Source: Halothermothrix sp. (lineage in GTDB: Bacteria > Bacillota > Halanaerobiia > DY22613). From it: a stretch of 64,000 nucleotides of DNA. Location of the stretch: contig JAENYK010000012.1 in assembly GCA_016841825.1 (NCBI GenBank), forward strand, positions 124,001 to 188,000, given 5' to 3'. Numbering within the stretch: position 1 is the stretch's first letter; the number at the start of each line of letters is the position of its first letter. The position numbers and the translations under genes are program-made. Below, one piece after another: positions 44,954 through 53,891 of this stretch. Under the pieces are notes generated by a model that did not search any database, was not told the DNA's origin, and saw only the letters and a list, made by a program, of their open reading frames with translations.

Positions 44954-46807
44954 TTGCACAGAACAATTGGTGGGATACTTATATTTGTTATTTTCTTAAC
45001 TGGTAATGTTTTGGCTGCTTCAGGGATTAACACCAGGTATCTTGCCCATGAACCAGCAGAAGAAAGGTTCATCTATTTGACGAGAACTGGCGAAGTAAAT
45101 CTAAAATTTCAGGTTCAACGTTCTGGAGTCGACGAAGTAATTCTGGTACTTAACGATACTGGTAAAGAGTTTAATCTGCATCAGATTAAAATGAATTATT
45201 ATACATTGAACAATTTTTATTGTTTTTATGTCACTCAGTTTGAACCTGTAGGTGATGTTCTCAGTTATTATTTTCAAGTCAAAGCAGGGGAAGATCTGAT
45301 TTATTATGGGGCTTCTGGCCCGGTAAAAAACGCTGCTGACATTCAATTTTTTCGGGTATCTGTTGATTCAGTGCAAACGTTTGTCACGCCGGACTGGGCT
45401 AAAGGAGCAGTTATTTATCAGATATTCCCTGATCGATTTAGCAATGGTGATTCTACCAATGATCCCCGGTCAGGGGAATGGGATGTATATGGTAATCTGA
45501 GTGTGGCCCGCAGCTGGACTGAATTACCTGTTAATCCACCAACGGGATCGGATTTCTTTGGGGGTGATCTGCAGGGAATTATTGACAAATTGGATTATTT
45601 GGCGAATCTGGGGATTCAGGCAATATATCTAAATCCTCTCCATGAGTCTGTTTCCAATCATAAGTATGATGCCAGTGACTTTCAACAGATAGATGATAAT
45701 TTCGGAACTATTGAACTATTTAAGAAATTGGTGGAGGAAGCTAAAAGACGGGGAATTTATATTATTATTGATGGGGTATTTAATCATACAGGAAGCAATT
45801 TTTGGGCATTTCAGGATATTGTGAAAAATGGTAAGAATTCTGCCTATAAGGATTGGTATAATATCTATAGTTACCCTGTGAATCCTGTTGAAGGGAACTA
45901 TGATAGTTGGAATGGTTATAGCAGCTTGCCTGTATTGAATTATGACAGTCGGGAAGTTCGGGACTATATTTTACAAGTAGTTCGTTTCTGGCTGAATTTG
46001 GGTGTTAAGGGTATTAGATTGGATGCACCGACAGAAGTACCTCATGATTTCTGGCAAGAATTGCGACAGGTGGTGAAAGGGATTGACCCTGAAGTTCTCC
46101 TTATAGGAGAGATCTGGCAAGATGCCAGTCCCTGGGTTAATGGTAAAGAATTCGATTCTAACATGAACTATTTATACCGTACTTCTTTGTATAACTTTTT
46201 TATTAAACGGTCCCGCAGTGTTAGTGGTTTTGCTAAAGATTTGGGTATTGATCTTACCCGTTATCCTGAGCCAGCATTGCATGTAATGTATAATCATCTC
46301 GGTTCCCATGATGTAGAACGGGTTAAGACATTGGCCAGGGGGAATACTGAATTGTTGAAACCACTGATTATCTTCCAACTGACTTATATGGGAGCTCCGG
46401 CTATATATTACGGTGATGAGATTGGAATGGAGGGAGGAGATGATCCTGATTGTAGACGTCCGATGATCTGGGATCCTCTCAGACAGGATTTAGAACTCAG
46501 GGAGACATATGAGAGTTTGATTCGGATTAGGGGTTCTTCATTGGCTCTCAGACAGGGCAGCTTTACTCCTGTATTTATAGATGATGAGAATAAGATTCTG
46601 GGTTTTGAAAGGGTTTATGGGAGCCAGAGAGTATTTGTTGTGATTAATAACAATGAACAATCATATACCATGGATATCCCTTTTGATGAGTGGAAAATTG
46701 AAGGAGTATTAGTTGATCTTTTGAATCGGGGTATTTATACTGCAGAAAAATCCAGGATACAGATTGAAGCGAACTTTGGAGCTGTATTAAAAGTGTTGGA
46801 GGAGTAA
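44954..46807 (+). CDS. secreted GH13 alpha-amylase/neopullulanase-type glycosidase
   Basis: A 617-residue enzyme with a signal peptide (MHRTIGGILIFVIFLTGNVLAAS). An N-terminal beta domain of about 110 residues (CBM34-like) is followed by the GH13 barrel: VFNHTGSNF (region I), GIRLDAPTEV with the nucleophile Asp (region II), LIGEIWQD with the acid Glu (region III) and NHLGSHDVERV with the third Asp (region IV). The order and N-domain favour a neopullulanase or cyclomaltodextrinase. It cleaves alpha-glucans outside the cytoplasm. The start is TTG 44954 after GGGAGGG. A long hairpin follows. Confidence 0.93.
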   Translation: MHRTIGGILIFVIFLTGNVLAASGINTRYLAHEPAEERFIYLTRTGEVNLKFQVQRSGVDEVILVLNDTGKEFNLHQIKMNYYTLNNFYCFYVTQFEPVGDVLSYYFQVKAGEDLIYYGASGPVKNAADIQFFRVSVDSVQTFVTPDWAKGAVIYQIFPDRFSNGDSTNDPRSGEWDVYGNLSVARSWTELPVNPPTGSDFFGGDLQGIIDKLDYLANLGIQAIYLNPLHESVSNHKYDASDFQQIDDNFGTIELFKKLVEEAKRRGIYIIIDGVFNHTGSNFWAFQDIVKNGKNSAYKDWYNIYSYPVNPVEGNYDSWNGYSSLPVLNYDSREVRDYILQVVRFWLNLGVKGIRLDAPTEVPHDFWQELRQVVKGIDPEVLLIGEIWQDASPWVNGKEFDSNMNYLYRTSLYNFFIKRSRSVSGFAKDLGIDLTRYPEPALHVMYNHLGSHDVERVKTLARGNTELLKPLIIFQLTYMGAPAIYYGDEIGMEGGDDPDCRRPMIWDPLRQDLELRETYESLIRIRGSSLALRQGSFTPVFIDDENKILGFERVYGSQRVFVVINNNEQSYTMDIPFDEWKIEGVLVDLLNRGIYTAEKSRIQIEANFGAVLKVLEE

Positions 46808-46816
46808 ATGCTCAAT

Positions 46817-46870
46817 AGAGGTAACGGGGCATTTCTGTTATAAGTATCACCAGAAATCCCCGTTACCTCT
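46817..46870 (+). terminator. 21-bp hairpin after the amylase gene
   Basis: AGAGGTAACGGGG plus ATTTCTG pairs with CAGAAAT plus CCCCGTTACCTCT, interrupted by one unpaired base. The arms are exact and the loop is 13 bases. It is a strong transcript end though the T-run is short. Confidence 0.75.
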
Positions 46871-47077
46871 TATACCCGATATGCCGGTACTGGATTTAAC
46901 CAACCCTTGAGTTTGCCATATGTGAATATTTTTGATTTATAGTTATTATGGGTTTTTAGAAAATGTTATGCTTAATAGCAGAATTTAAAATTCTATACTG
47001 AATATTTTAGCAGGATTAAGCTATCTATTCGAGAAATATTAAAAAGTAATAACTAGTAAAAAGAAAGGATGATCATT

Positions 47078-48268
47078 ATGGCTTTAGATATGATAAAGGT
47101 CAAAGAAAAAATTACGGCAATCGAGTCTAGATTAATTGAGATTCGTCGAACCATTCATATGAACCCTGAGTTGGGTTTTGAGGAATTTCAGACAAGTAAA
47201 TTGGTTGCAGATGAATTAGAAAAGATAGGTCTGAAAGTACGTAGAGGAGTTGCTAAAACAGGGGTTGTGGGATTATTGGAAGGCGCAAAGCCTGGACCAA
47301 CCATCGCTTTTCGTGCGGATATGGATGCGTTATCGATGGAGGATAAGAAAGACGTTCCTTATGCTTCACGGATTCCCGGTAAAGCACACGCCTGTGGTCA
47401 TGATGTGCATACCACTATTTTATTGGGAACTGCCATGGTTTTAAGCCAGTTTGCAGCTGAAATTCCTGGGCAGGTAAAATTTATCTTTCAACCTGCTGAA
47501 GAAGGCCCCGGTGGAGCAGCACCAATGATTGAGGAAGGTGTGCTAGATGGAGTGGATGTAATTTATGGGCTGCATACCTGGGTTCATGGGGAGGTTGGAG
47601 AAGTTGGAATTTCTCTCGGCCCAACTTCTGCCAGTGCCGATGAGATAGACATTAAGATTCTGGGTAAAGGGGGTCATGGTGCGTACCCACATGAAGGTGT
47701 GGATGCTATTCATTTAGCAGGATTGGTTGTCACTGCCCTGCATACTCTGGCCAGTCGATTTATTGATCCACTGGAACCGAATGTGATTACGATTGGAACG
47801 ATTAAAGGTGGGTATCGAAGAAATATTATAGCAGACCAGGTGGAAATGCAGGGAACAGTTAGAACGTATAATGAAGATTTGCGCTATCAGATAAAAGAAC
47901 AGATTGAGAAGACTCTGGCAGGAATTACCTCAGCTTTCGGGGGAGATTATTCTCTTGAATATAACTTTGGCTATCCTCCTCTGATCAATCATTTAGAAAA
48001 AGCCAAAAATGTGGGACAGGTTATCTCCAATCTCCCATATCCATTTAAAGAGGTAGAACGGGCCCCTTCTATGGGTGGAGAAGATTTTGCGTTTTATTTA
48101 CAAAAAGTGCCTGGGGCCTTTTTCTATCTGGGAACTCGCAGTTCGGAGAAGACTGCTTATCCCGGACATCATTCACTCTTTGATGTGGATGAACGGGCTC
48201 TGGCACTTGGAGTATTAATCTTTGCGGGATTGGTGAAAGATTTTTTTGAAAGAGAGAAGCGGGCTTAA
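47078..48268 (+). CDS. M20-family amidohydrolase
   Basis: A 396-residue metal-dependent hydrolase of the hippurate hydrolase/N-acyl-amino-acid deacylase group. Metal ligands appear in ACGHDVHTT, QPAEEGPGG, YGLHTWVHG and GGEDFAFYL; the dimerisation domain is in the middle. It removes acyl groups from amino acids or peptides. ATG 47078 has GAAAGGA at a good distance; ATG 47069 overlaps it. Confidence 0.92.
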   Translation: MALDMIKVKEKITAIESRLIEIRRTIHMNPELGFEEFQTSKLVADELEKIGLKVRRGVAKTGVVGLLEGAKPGPTIAFRADMDALSMEDKKDVPYASRIPGKAHACGHDVHTTILLGTAMVLSQFAAEIPGQVKFIFQPAEEGPGGAAPMIEEGVLDGVDVIYGLHTWVHGEVGEVGISLGPTSASADEIDIKILGKGGHGAYPHEGVDAIHLAGLVVTALHTLASRFIDPLEPNVITIGTIKGGYRRNIIADQVEMQGTVRTYNEDLRYQIKEQIEKTLAGITSAFGGDYSLEYNFGYPPLINHLEKAKNVGQVISNLPYPFKEVERAPSMGGEDFAFYLQKVPGAFFYLGTRSSEKTAYPGHHSLFDVDERALALGVLIFAGLVKDFFEREKRA

Positions 48269-48282
48269 TTGCCCGCTATTTT

Positions 48283-49128
48283 TTAATTAAATGGAAGTTG
48301 TGATTTGTAGTTGTTAAATTGATTGTATGCCTGGGATATTTGTTGTTGATCAGCTTTTTCGGCTTTGTACCAACCGCGCTGTTCCATCAGTTGATATAAA
48401 GCTTTCCGATTGTTGTGAGTCTCATTTAATATGTTTTTTAAAGTGTTCTGCAGTTCGGGTGTAGTGGCTTCAAAAGTACTAATGTTGTATCCTTCTGTCA
48501 GATACTTTTCTGAGGCTAATAGGTCATTAATCCGATCCCGATCATTTACCTGAATCCCATTCATTTGACCTGGCTGGGATTGTATAGCCTGATTTTGAAA
48601 AGTAGTACCTGGTTGATTTATACCTCCCTGAGGTTGGAAGCCATAGTGGTTGATGTTACTTTGATTTTGCGAAACTGCACCATATTGATTGATGCCACCT
48701 TGATTTTGAGAGGTGGGATTAAATTGGTTCATACCTCCCTGATATTGGGAGGTGGGACCAGATTGGTACATATTCCCCTGATAGTGAGACCCAGTCCCAG
48801 GATATTGTTCCACTCTTTGAGGTAAGTAAGGATTGTTTTGATATTGGCTTCTGCTCTGGTTCAGGTTATTTTGATATTGTGAACCAGAATATTGGCCTCC
48901 ATGGAATCGTACATTATTTAACTTATCCTCACGATGGTAAGGGTAATTCCCCTGATAGCGACTGGTATGATATGGCTGATTACTCATGGTTGGATTTCTG
49001 GTAAAAGAAGGATTGCCATAGGGAGACCCTTCTTCTTCAGTATATCCTCTGTATTGGGTATTGGGATAAATTGAACCAAATTGTGGACGCTGAGTAAATT
49101 GCCGTCCCAGATTGTTTCGATTATCCAT
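48283..49128 (-). CDS. CotF-domain spore coat protein with Gln/Asn/Tyr-rich extension
   Basis: A 281-residue protein. The first 190 residues are low complexity, rich in Gln, Asn, Tyr, Gly and Ser with recurring SQYQGN and NQYG units. The C-terminal 85 residues (DRINDLLASEKYLTEGYN, then NILNETHNNRKALYQLMEQRGWY) are a CotF-type ferritin-like helical domain found in spore coats. The gene overlaps the upstream repeat-protein stop by one base (TAATG type), so translation is coupled. Confidence 0.85.
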   Translation of the reverse strand: MDNRNNLGRQFTQRPQFGSIYPNTQYRGYTEEEGSPYGNPSFTRNPTMSNQPYHTSRYQGNYPYHREDKLNNVRFHGGQYSGSQYQNNLNQSRSQYQNNPYLPQRVEQYPGTGSHYQGNMYQSGPTSQYQGGMNQFNPTSQNQGGINQYGAVSQNQSNINHYGFQPQGGINQPGTTFQNQAIQSQPGQMNGIQVNDRDRINDLLASEKYLTEGYNISTFEATTPELQNTLKNILNETHNNRKALYQLMEQRGWYKAEKADQQQISQAYNQFNNYKSQLPFN

Positions 49129-50162
49129 TACATACTTCCCCCATAGTTGCGATCTTCACCATGCTCAGTAGTATATCCTCTATAAGCATTAGTGTAGCCA
49201 TATTGATTATTCTGATTCATTCCATATTGGTTGCCACCACTGTAGTTGGTAAAGCCGAAACCACCATAGTTGTGAGCTTCAGAATGTTGAGGGTTATTAC
49301 CTCTATATTGGTTGGTATAACCATATTGATTGCTCTGGTTCATGCCGTATTGATTACCCTGGTTTAAATCCTGGTATTGATTAGTGCCACCATACTGATA
49401 ACCAGTGCTGTAGTTAGAAGTAAGTTCTTCAGAATGACCAGGTGTGTATCCTCGATATTGGTTGGTGTAGCCATATTGGTTACCCGGTTGATTGATTCCA
49501 TACTGATTATTTTGATTCAGACCCTGGTATTGACTCCGTCCAACGAACTGATTGCCGCCAGTATAGTTAGTCAGACCTCCGTAGTTATGAGCTTCAGAAT
49601 GTTCGGGAACATTGCCCCGATATTGGCTGGTATAACCATATTGATTGTTTTGATTCATACCATATTGATTACCCTGATTCAATCCCTGATATTGACTCCG
49701 TCCAACGAACTGATTGCCGCCAGCATAGTTAGTCAGACCATAACCGCCATAGTTGTGAGATTCGGAGTGTTGTGGATAGTAGCCCCGATATTGGCTGGTA
49801 TAACCATATTGATTGTTTGGATTCAGGCCAAATTGGTTACTCTGATTCAATCCCTGATATTGACTTCGTCCAACGAATTGATTGCCGCCAGTATAGTTAG
49901 TCAAACCATAACTACCATAATTGTGAGCCTCAGAATGCTCGGGAGTGTATCCCCGATATTGGTTGGTGTAACCATATTGATTGTTTTGATTCATACCATA
50001 TTGGTTACCTTGATTCAATCCCTGATATTGACTCCGTCCAGCGAACTGATTGCCGCCAGTATAATTATTCAGACCATAACCACCATAGTTGTGAGCTTCG
50101 GAATGTTGTGGATTGTTACCCCGATATTGACCTGTATAGCCATATTGATTCATGTTATTCAT
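49128..50162 (-). CDS. tandem-repeat coat-like protein
   Basis: A 344-residue protein made almost wholly of seven tandem units, five near full length (about 55 residues). Each starts NQYGYT-x-QYRG, passes P-x-HSE-AHNYGG, GGNQFVGRSQYQGLNQ and ends YGMNQ. It has no signal peptide, no Cys and no Lys in the units. Such Tyr/Asn/Gln-rich repeats suit a cross-linked or phase-separating coat layer (dityrosine formation is known in coats). ATG 50162 follows AAGGAGG. Repeat copies are highly alike in DNA, so unit number may vary between strains. Confidence 0.8.
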   Translation of the reverse strand: MNNMNQYGYTGQYRGNNPQHSEAHNYGGYGLNNYTGGNQFAGRSQYQGLNQGNQYGMNQNNQYGYTNQYRGYTPEHSEAHNYGSYGLTNYTGGNQFVGRSQYQGLNQSNQFGLNPNNQYGYTSQYRGYYPQHSESHNYGGYGLTNYAGGNQFVGRSQYQGLNQGNQYGMNQNNQYGYTSQYRGNVPEHSEAHNYGGLTNYTGGNQFVGRSQYQGLNQNNQYGINQPGNQYGYTNQYRGYTPGHSEELTSNYSTGYQYGGTNQYQDLNQGNQYGMNQSNQYGYTNQYRGNNPQHSEAHNYGGFGFTNYSGGNQYGMNQNNQYGYTNAYRGYTTEHGEDRNYGGSM

Positions 50163-50178
50163 GTAGTGTTTAACCTCC

Positions 50179-50361
50179 TTAAGATAGATAGTTGAGTAGT
50201 GTGTTGTAATTGTCTTGATGTTTTTTTCCAATATCTTTTACAGCTTGTTGTAAGTCTGGATCACGAATCTGTTGGGCATATTCATTGTACTTTTTCGCCA
50301 TCAACAGTTCCCAGGAGAGGTGATCTGTTACGTAATTAAACTCTTTGCTGGATAGGGGCAA
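50179..50361 (-). CDS. short CotF-like spore coat protein
   Basis: A 60-residue helical protein (SSKEFNYVTDHLSWELLMAKKYNEYAQQ, with LLMAKKY typical of CotF-like proteins), the length of one half of a CotF domain. The TTG at 50361 follows AAAGGAG. It leads a three-gene coat operon with the repeat protein and the 281-residue CotF protein, 16 bases upstream of the former. Confidence 0.8.
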   Translation of the reverse strand: MPLSSKEFNYVTDHLSWELLMAKKYNEYAQQIRDPDLQQAVKDIGKKHQDNYNTLLNYLS

Positions 50362-50545
50362 TAAACTTCACTCCTTTCTAATAAATATTTTCAAATTTAT
50401 TCTGTCACAAAAGGGAAAATTTATTACAACAAATTTGATTTTGTCTGGAAAAAATGAGTTGCAAATTTAAGAAAGTGTTTTTCAAAGGAGATTAACCTGG
50501 AGATCAAGAATATACCAATACAAATGTAGACTGGGGTGAAGAGAG

Positions 50546-51133
50546 ATGGCACTAATTATTTTGGCCGGAGGAAAAAGTACACGAATGGGGGTCAGAGATA
50601 AAGCTTTATTACCATTAGGAGGGGAAACAATGACAGGGGTGATTATCAAAAGATTAGCACCTCTTTTTTCGAAAACTATAGTCGTGGCCAAAGATGCCCA
50701 ACCTTTTATTAGGTATTCTGTTAGAGTAATTTCTGATGAATATCCCGGTTGTGGTCCGATCAGTGGCATTCATGCAGGTCTTAGAGCCAGTTCTGACCCA
50801 TATAATCTCATTTTGGCATGTGATCTGCCGCTGATAAAAAGCGAGCTAGTGAAAGTGCTAATAAACCATGCCTGTAAGGACTTAACTATTCCCATAATTG
50901 GTAAGTATCCAGAGCCTTTAATAGCTGTTTATGCTAAAAGAATTGTCCCCTTGCTGGAAAGATCGATTCTGGCAGGTGATTATAAGTTAACTAATTTATT
51001 GACCCATCTGGAAGTTGAATATATTTCTGAATCTCTATTAAGGAAGGTCGATCCTGAACTACGGTCTTTTTTAAATGTGAACAGTCCTGCGGATTATGAA
51101 AAAGTTAAAATGATTTTACAAGAAGAAGTTTAG
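50546..51133 (+). CDS. mobA: molybdenum cofactor guanylyltransferase
   Basis: A 195-residue nucleotidyltransferase. The signature LAGGKSTRMGVRDKALLPLGG binds GTP, VISDEYPGCGPISGIHAGL and ACDLPLI bind metal and substrate. It attaches GMP to molybdopterin. The C-terminal FLNVNSPADYE is typical of the family. No other molybdenum-cofactor gene is in the window, so use in another nucleotide-sugar type reaction is possible but less likely. Confidence 0.87.
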   Translation: MALIILAGGKSTRMGVRDKALLPLGGETMTGVIIKRLAPLFSKTIVVAKDAQPFIRYSVRVISDEYPGCGPISGIHAGLRASSDPYNLILACDLPLIKSELVKVLINHACKDLTIPIIGKYPEPLIAVYAKRIVPLLERSILAGDYKLTNLLTHLEVEYISESLLRKVDPELRSFLNVNSPADYEKVKMILQEEV

Positions 51134-51243
51134 TTCAATTGAAGGGTTAACACAAGATTCCAATTGATTTTACCGGGAAAATATGTTACCCTAAAAGCCA
51201 TATTAGAAATCTTAATGATTTTTATGGGAGAGGAGGGATTGAT

Positions 51244-52953
51244 GTGGAGATTCATGGCATCCTGTTCACTTTGGTAAAAAATATGAGTGTGATCGTCACT
51301 TTTGCTTATCTCTTTAGCAAGAATGATCTTTTCGGTCATGTTATTGAACGCAAGTATAAATTAGGTAAATTTTATTTGATATTACTATTTGTCCCTTTGT
51401 CAATTGCAGGAACTTATCTCAGTTTTGGAGTATTAGATGCCCTGGCTAATATTCGTTCGATTGGAGCAATAGTTGGTGGTATTTATGGTGGACCGCTGGT
51501 AGGTGTTATAGTTGGTCTAATATCAGGCTTTCACCGTTGGACTCTTGGCGGTTTTACAGCATTTTCCTGTGCTGTAGGAGTAGTAGGATCAGGTTTAATT
51601 GGTGGGTTATATCATCAATATATCAAAGGAAAATCCCCTGAGACGATTGGTGCGATGGGAGTAACCACAGTTGCTTTGGTGGTGGAAATGGCTTTAGTTT
51701 TATTGTTGAGTAAACCTTTCGATCAAGCCTGGCATCTGGTTAAGATTATTACGATTCCTATGACTATGAGCAATGTTGTTGGAGTTGGTATCTTTGTGAA
51801 TATTTTAGAGAGTGCCAGAGTAGAGATAGATCATGTTAAAGCTATGCAGTCCCGAAAGGCACTAAATATAGCCAATCAGACTTTGCCATATCTGCGGAAG
51901 GGCTTAGCTGCTCAATCTGCTGCCAGAGTTGTGGAGCTTATTTATCAGGAGACTGATATTGATGCTGTGGCAATCACAGATAATGAGAAAATTTTGGCAT
52001 ATATAGGAGTTGGTTCAGATCATCATCTACCAGGGCAAGAGATTAGAACCAGAGCTACCCAGAGTGCTCTGGTTAATGGAGGAATGGTTGTTGTACTGGA
52101 AAAAGATGAGATCGGCTGTAGCCATGAAGGATGTCTGTTGAATTCAGCTGTTGTTGTACCTCTGTGGAATAATGAACAACTGTTGGGTGTATTAAAGTTA
52201 TATCGAGTCAAAGGAAAATCTATATCTTCTTCAGATATAGAGCTGGCCCGGGGGATTAGTTGTCTATTAGCTAATCAGATAGAGATTGCCCGCTTAAGCG
52301 AACAGGCTCAATTGACTATTGAGGCTGAGCTGAAAGCTCTACAAACCCAGATTAATCCCCATTTTCTTTTCAATTCGATTAATACAATCGTCTCTTATTG
52401 CCGGACTGAACCGATGAAAGCGAGAAGCTTACTGTTGAGATTGGCAGAAGTATTCCGTTATACTTTAAAAAGCAAAGGATATTTATGTGCTTTAGAAGAG
52501 GAGATCAAATTGGTACAGGATTATATGGAGATAGAACAGGCTAGATTCGGCGAACGAATTAATTTGGAGATAGATGTGGCTGCAGACTTATTTAAGGTTG
52601 CCATACCTCGGTTATCTTTACAGCCATTAGTGGAAAACGCAGTCAAACATGGAGTATCGAAAATATCTGGGAAGGGGAGAATAAAGATCAGTGCCAGAAA
52701 AATAGACACAGGAGTTGAGATCATGGTAATTGATAATGGGGTCGGAATTCCTGATGATAAGATTGATTCTGTTCTTAATCCAGGCCAGGGAGACAATCTG
52801 GGAATTGGTCTGTCTAATGTTCATACAAGGTTAATCAATCTTTTTGGAGAAGGTTCGGGAATTAGAATTGAGAGCGGCGAAGATCTGGGAACCAGTCTCT
52901 TCTTTGTGGTTCCGGAAAATTTAGCGGATGGAGATAATACGCAGATTGCCTGA
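51244..52953 (+). CDS. LytS-family sensor histidine kinase
   Basis: A 569-residue kinase. Residues 1-195 hold about six membrane helices of the 5TM-LytS type (GGIYGGPLVGVIVGLISGFHRW). A GAF-like domain follows (about 225-350), then the HisKA_7TM-like motif LQTQINPHFLFNSINTI with its phospho-His, and the ATPase N- and G-boxes PLVENAVKHGV and DNGVGIPDD. Members sense small molecules; the BtsS type senses pyruvate. Start GTG 51244 follows GGAGGG. It pairs with the regulator 50 bases downstream. Confidence 0.92.
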   Translation: MEIHGILFTLVKNMSVIVTFAYLFSKNDLFGHVIERKYKLGKFYLILLFVPLSIAGTYLSFGVLDALANIRSIGAIVGGIYGGPLVGVIVGLISGFHRWTLGGFTAFSCAVGVVGSGLIGGLYHQYIKGKSPETIGAMGVTTVALVVEMALVLLLSKPFDQAWHLVKIITIPMTMSNVVGVGIFVNILESARVEIDHVKAMQSRKALNIANQTLPYLRKGLAAQSAARVVELIYQETDIDAVAITDNEKILAYIGVGSDHHLPGQEIRTRATQSALVNGGMVVVLEKDEIGCSHEGCLLNSAVVVPLWNNEQLLGVLKLYRVKGKSISSSDIELARGISCLLANQIEIARLSEQAQLTIEAELKALQTQINPHFLFNSINTIVSYCRTEPMKARSLLLRLAEVFRYTLKSKGYLCALEEEIKLVQDYMEIEQARFGERINLEIDVAADLFKVAIPRLSLQPLVENAVKHGVSKISGKGRIKISARKIDTGVEIMVIDNGVGIPDDKIDSVLNPGQGDNLGIGLSNVHTRLINLFGEGSGIRIESGEDLGTSLFFVVPENLADGDNTQIA

Positions 52954-53004
52954 TCTTATATCTGACGAAAGATAGTATTGATTTTATAAACAGGAGTGGT
53001 CTTT

Positions 53005-53754
53005 GTGAAATTCAAAACCATAATCATTGATGATGAAAAACCTGCACTGGATGAGATGGTGTTTTTATTGGAAAAATATCCACAAATTGAGGTGATTGGT
53101 ACTGCCAATGATGGCATTCAGGGGTGGGATATGATTCTGGAAAAAAGACCTGATCTGGTATTTCTAGATATTGAAATGCCCGGTATGTCTGGTCTAGAAG
53201 TTGCATTCAGATTGCATAAGATGCGTGACCTGATTCAACCAAAAGTTGTTTTTACAACCGCTTATGATCAATTTGCCATCAGTGCATTTGAGATAGAAGC
53301 TATTGACTATCTACTAAAACCAATTGTTGAGGATAGGTTGAACGCCACGATAGAAAGAATAACTTTAAAGTCAAAAGAGAAACAGGCAAATGAGAGCGAA
53401 ACCCCGCTTACAAAAGTGTCAACTAGAATTCCTGTTGATTATAAAGGTAGATATAAAATGTTGGCAGTGGAGAAGATCCTGTATTTTACCACAGAAGCGG
53501 GAATAGTCACTGCCAAAACTGGTGAGGAGACCTATCCTGTTAATACCAGTCTAACTGATTTAGAAGAAAACCTGAAAGATCGGGGATTTTTCCGTTGTCA
53601 TCGAGGGTACATTGTTAATTTAGAACATGTGACAGAGGTCATTCCCTGGTTTAAGGGTAAATATCTGTTGCTTATGGATGATGCTCAGAAAAGCGAAGTT
53701 CCAGTAAGTAGGACTTATATTAAGGACTTGTGTGATATATTTAATTTAAAATAA
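53005..53754 (+). CDS. LytTR-family response regulator
   Basis: A 249-residue regulator. The receiver domain has IIIDDEKPA, phospho-Asp in LVFLDIEMPG and Lys in YLLKPIV. The C-terminal LytTR DNA-binding domain includes MLAVEKILYFTTEAG and FFRCHRGYIVNL. GTG 53005 follows AGGAGTGG. A CstA-type transporter gene lies 137 bases downstream and is a likely target, as in the E. coli BtsSR-BtsT pair. Confidence 0.92.
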   Translation: MKFKTIIIDDEKPALDEMVFLLEKYPQIEVIGTANDGIQGWDMILEKRPDLVFLDIEMPGMSGLEVAFRLHKMRDLIQPKVVFTTAYDQFAISAFEIEAIDYLLKPIVEDRLNATIERITLKSKEKQANESETPLTKVSTRIPVDYKGRYKMLAVEKILYFTTEAGIVTAKTGEETYPVNTSLTDLEENLKDRGFFRCHRGYIVNLEHVTEVIPWFKGKYLLLMDDAQKSEVPVSRTYIKDLCDIFNLK

Positions 53755-53891
53755 GATAATTGTGTCTCATCTTAAGTATAGTGCAGCTCGGACTGTAAAA
53801 TATGCAGTCTGGCTCAAATCAATTGTAACTAAGGTTACCTTCTTATATAATCACCTTATCAATTAATTACACTATTAAGGAGGAACCACTA

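Noticed and set aside
49161-50195. Long plus-strand frames opposite the coat repeat gene
   Set aside because: They are shadows of the tandem repeat on the minus strand; hydrophobic Ile/Val-rich repeats are the complement of the Asn/Tyr codons.
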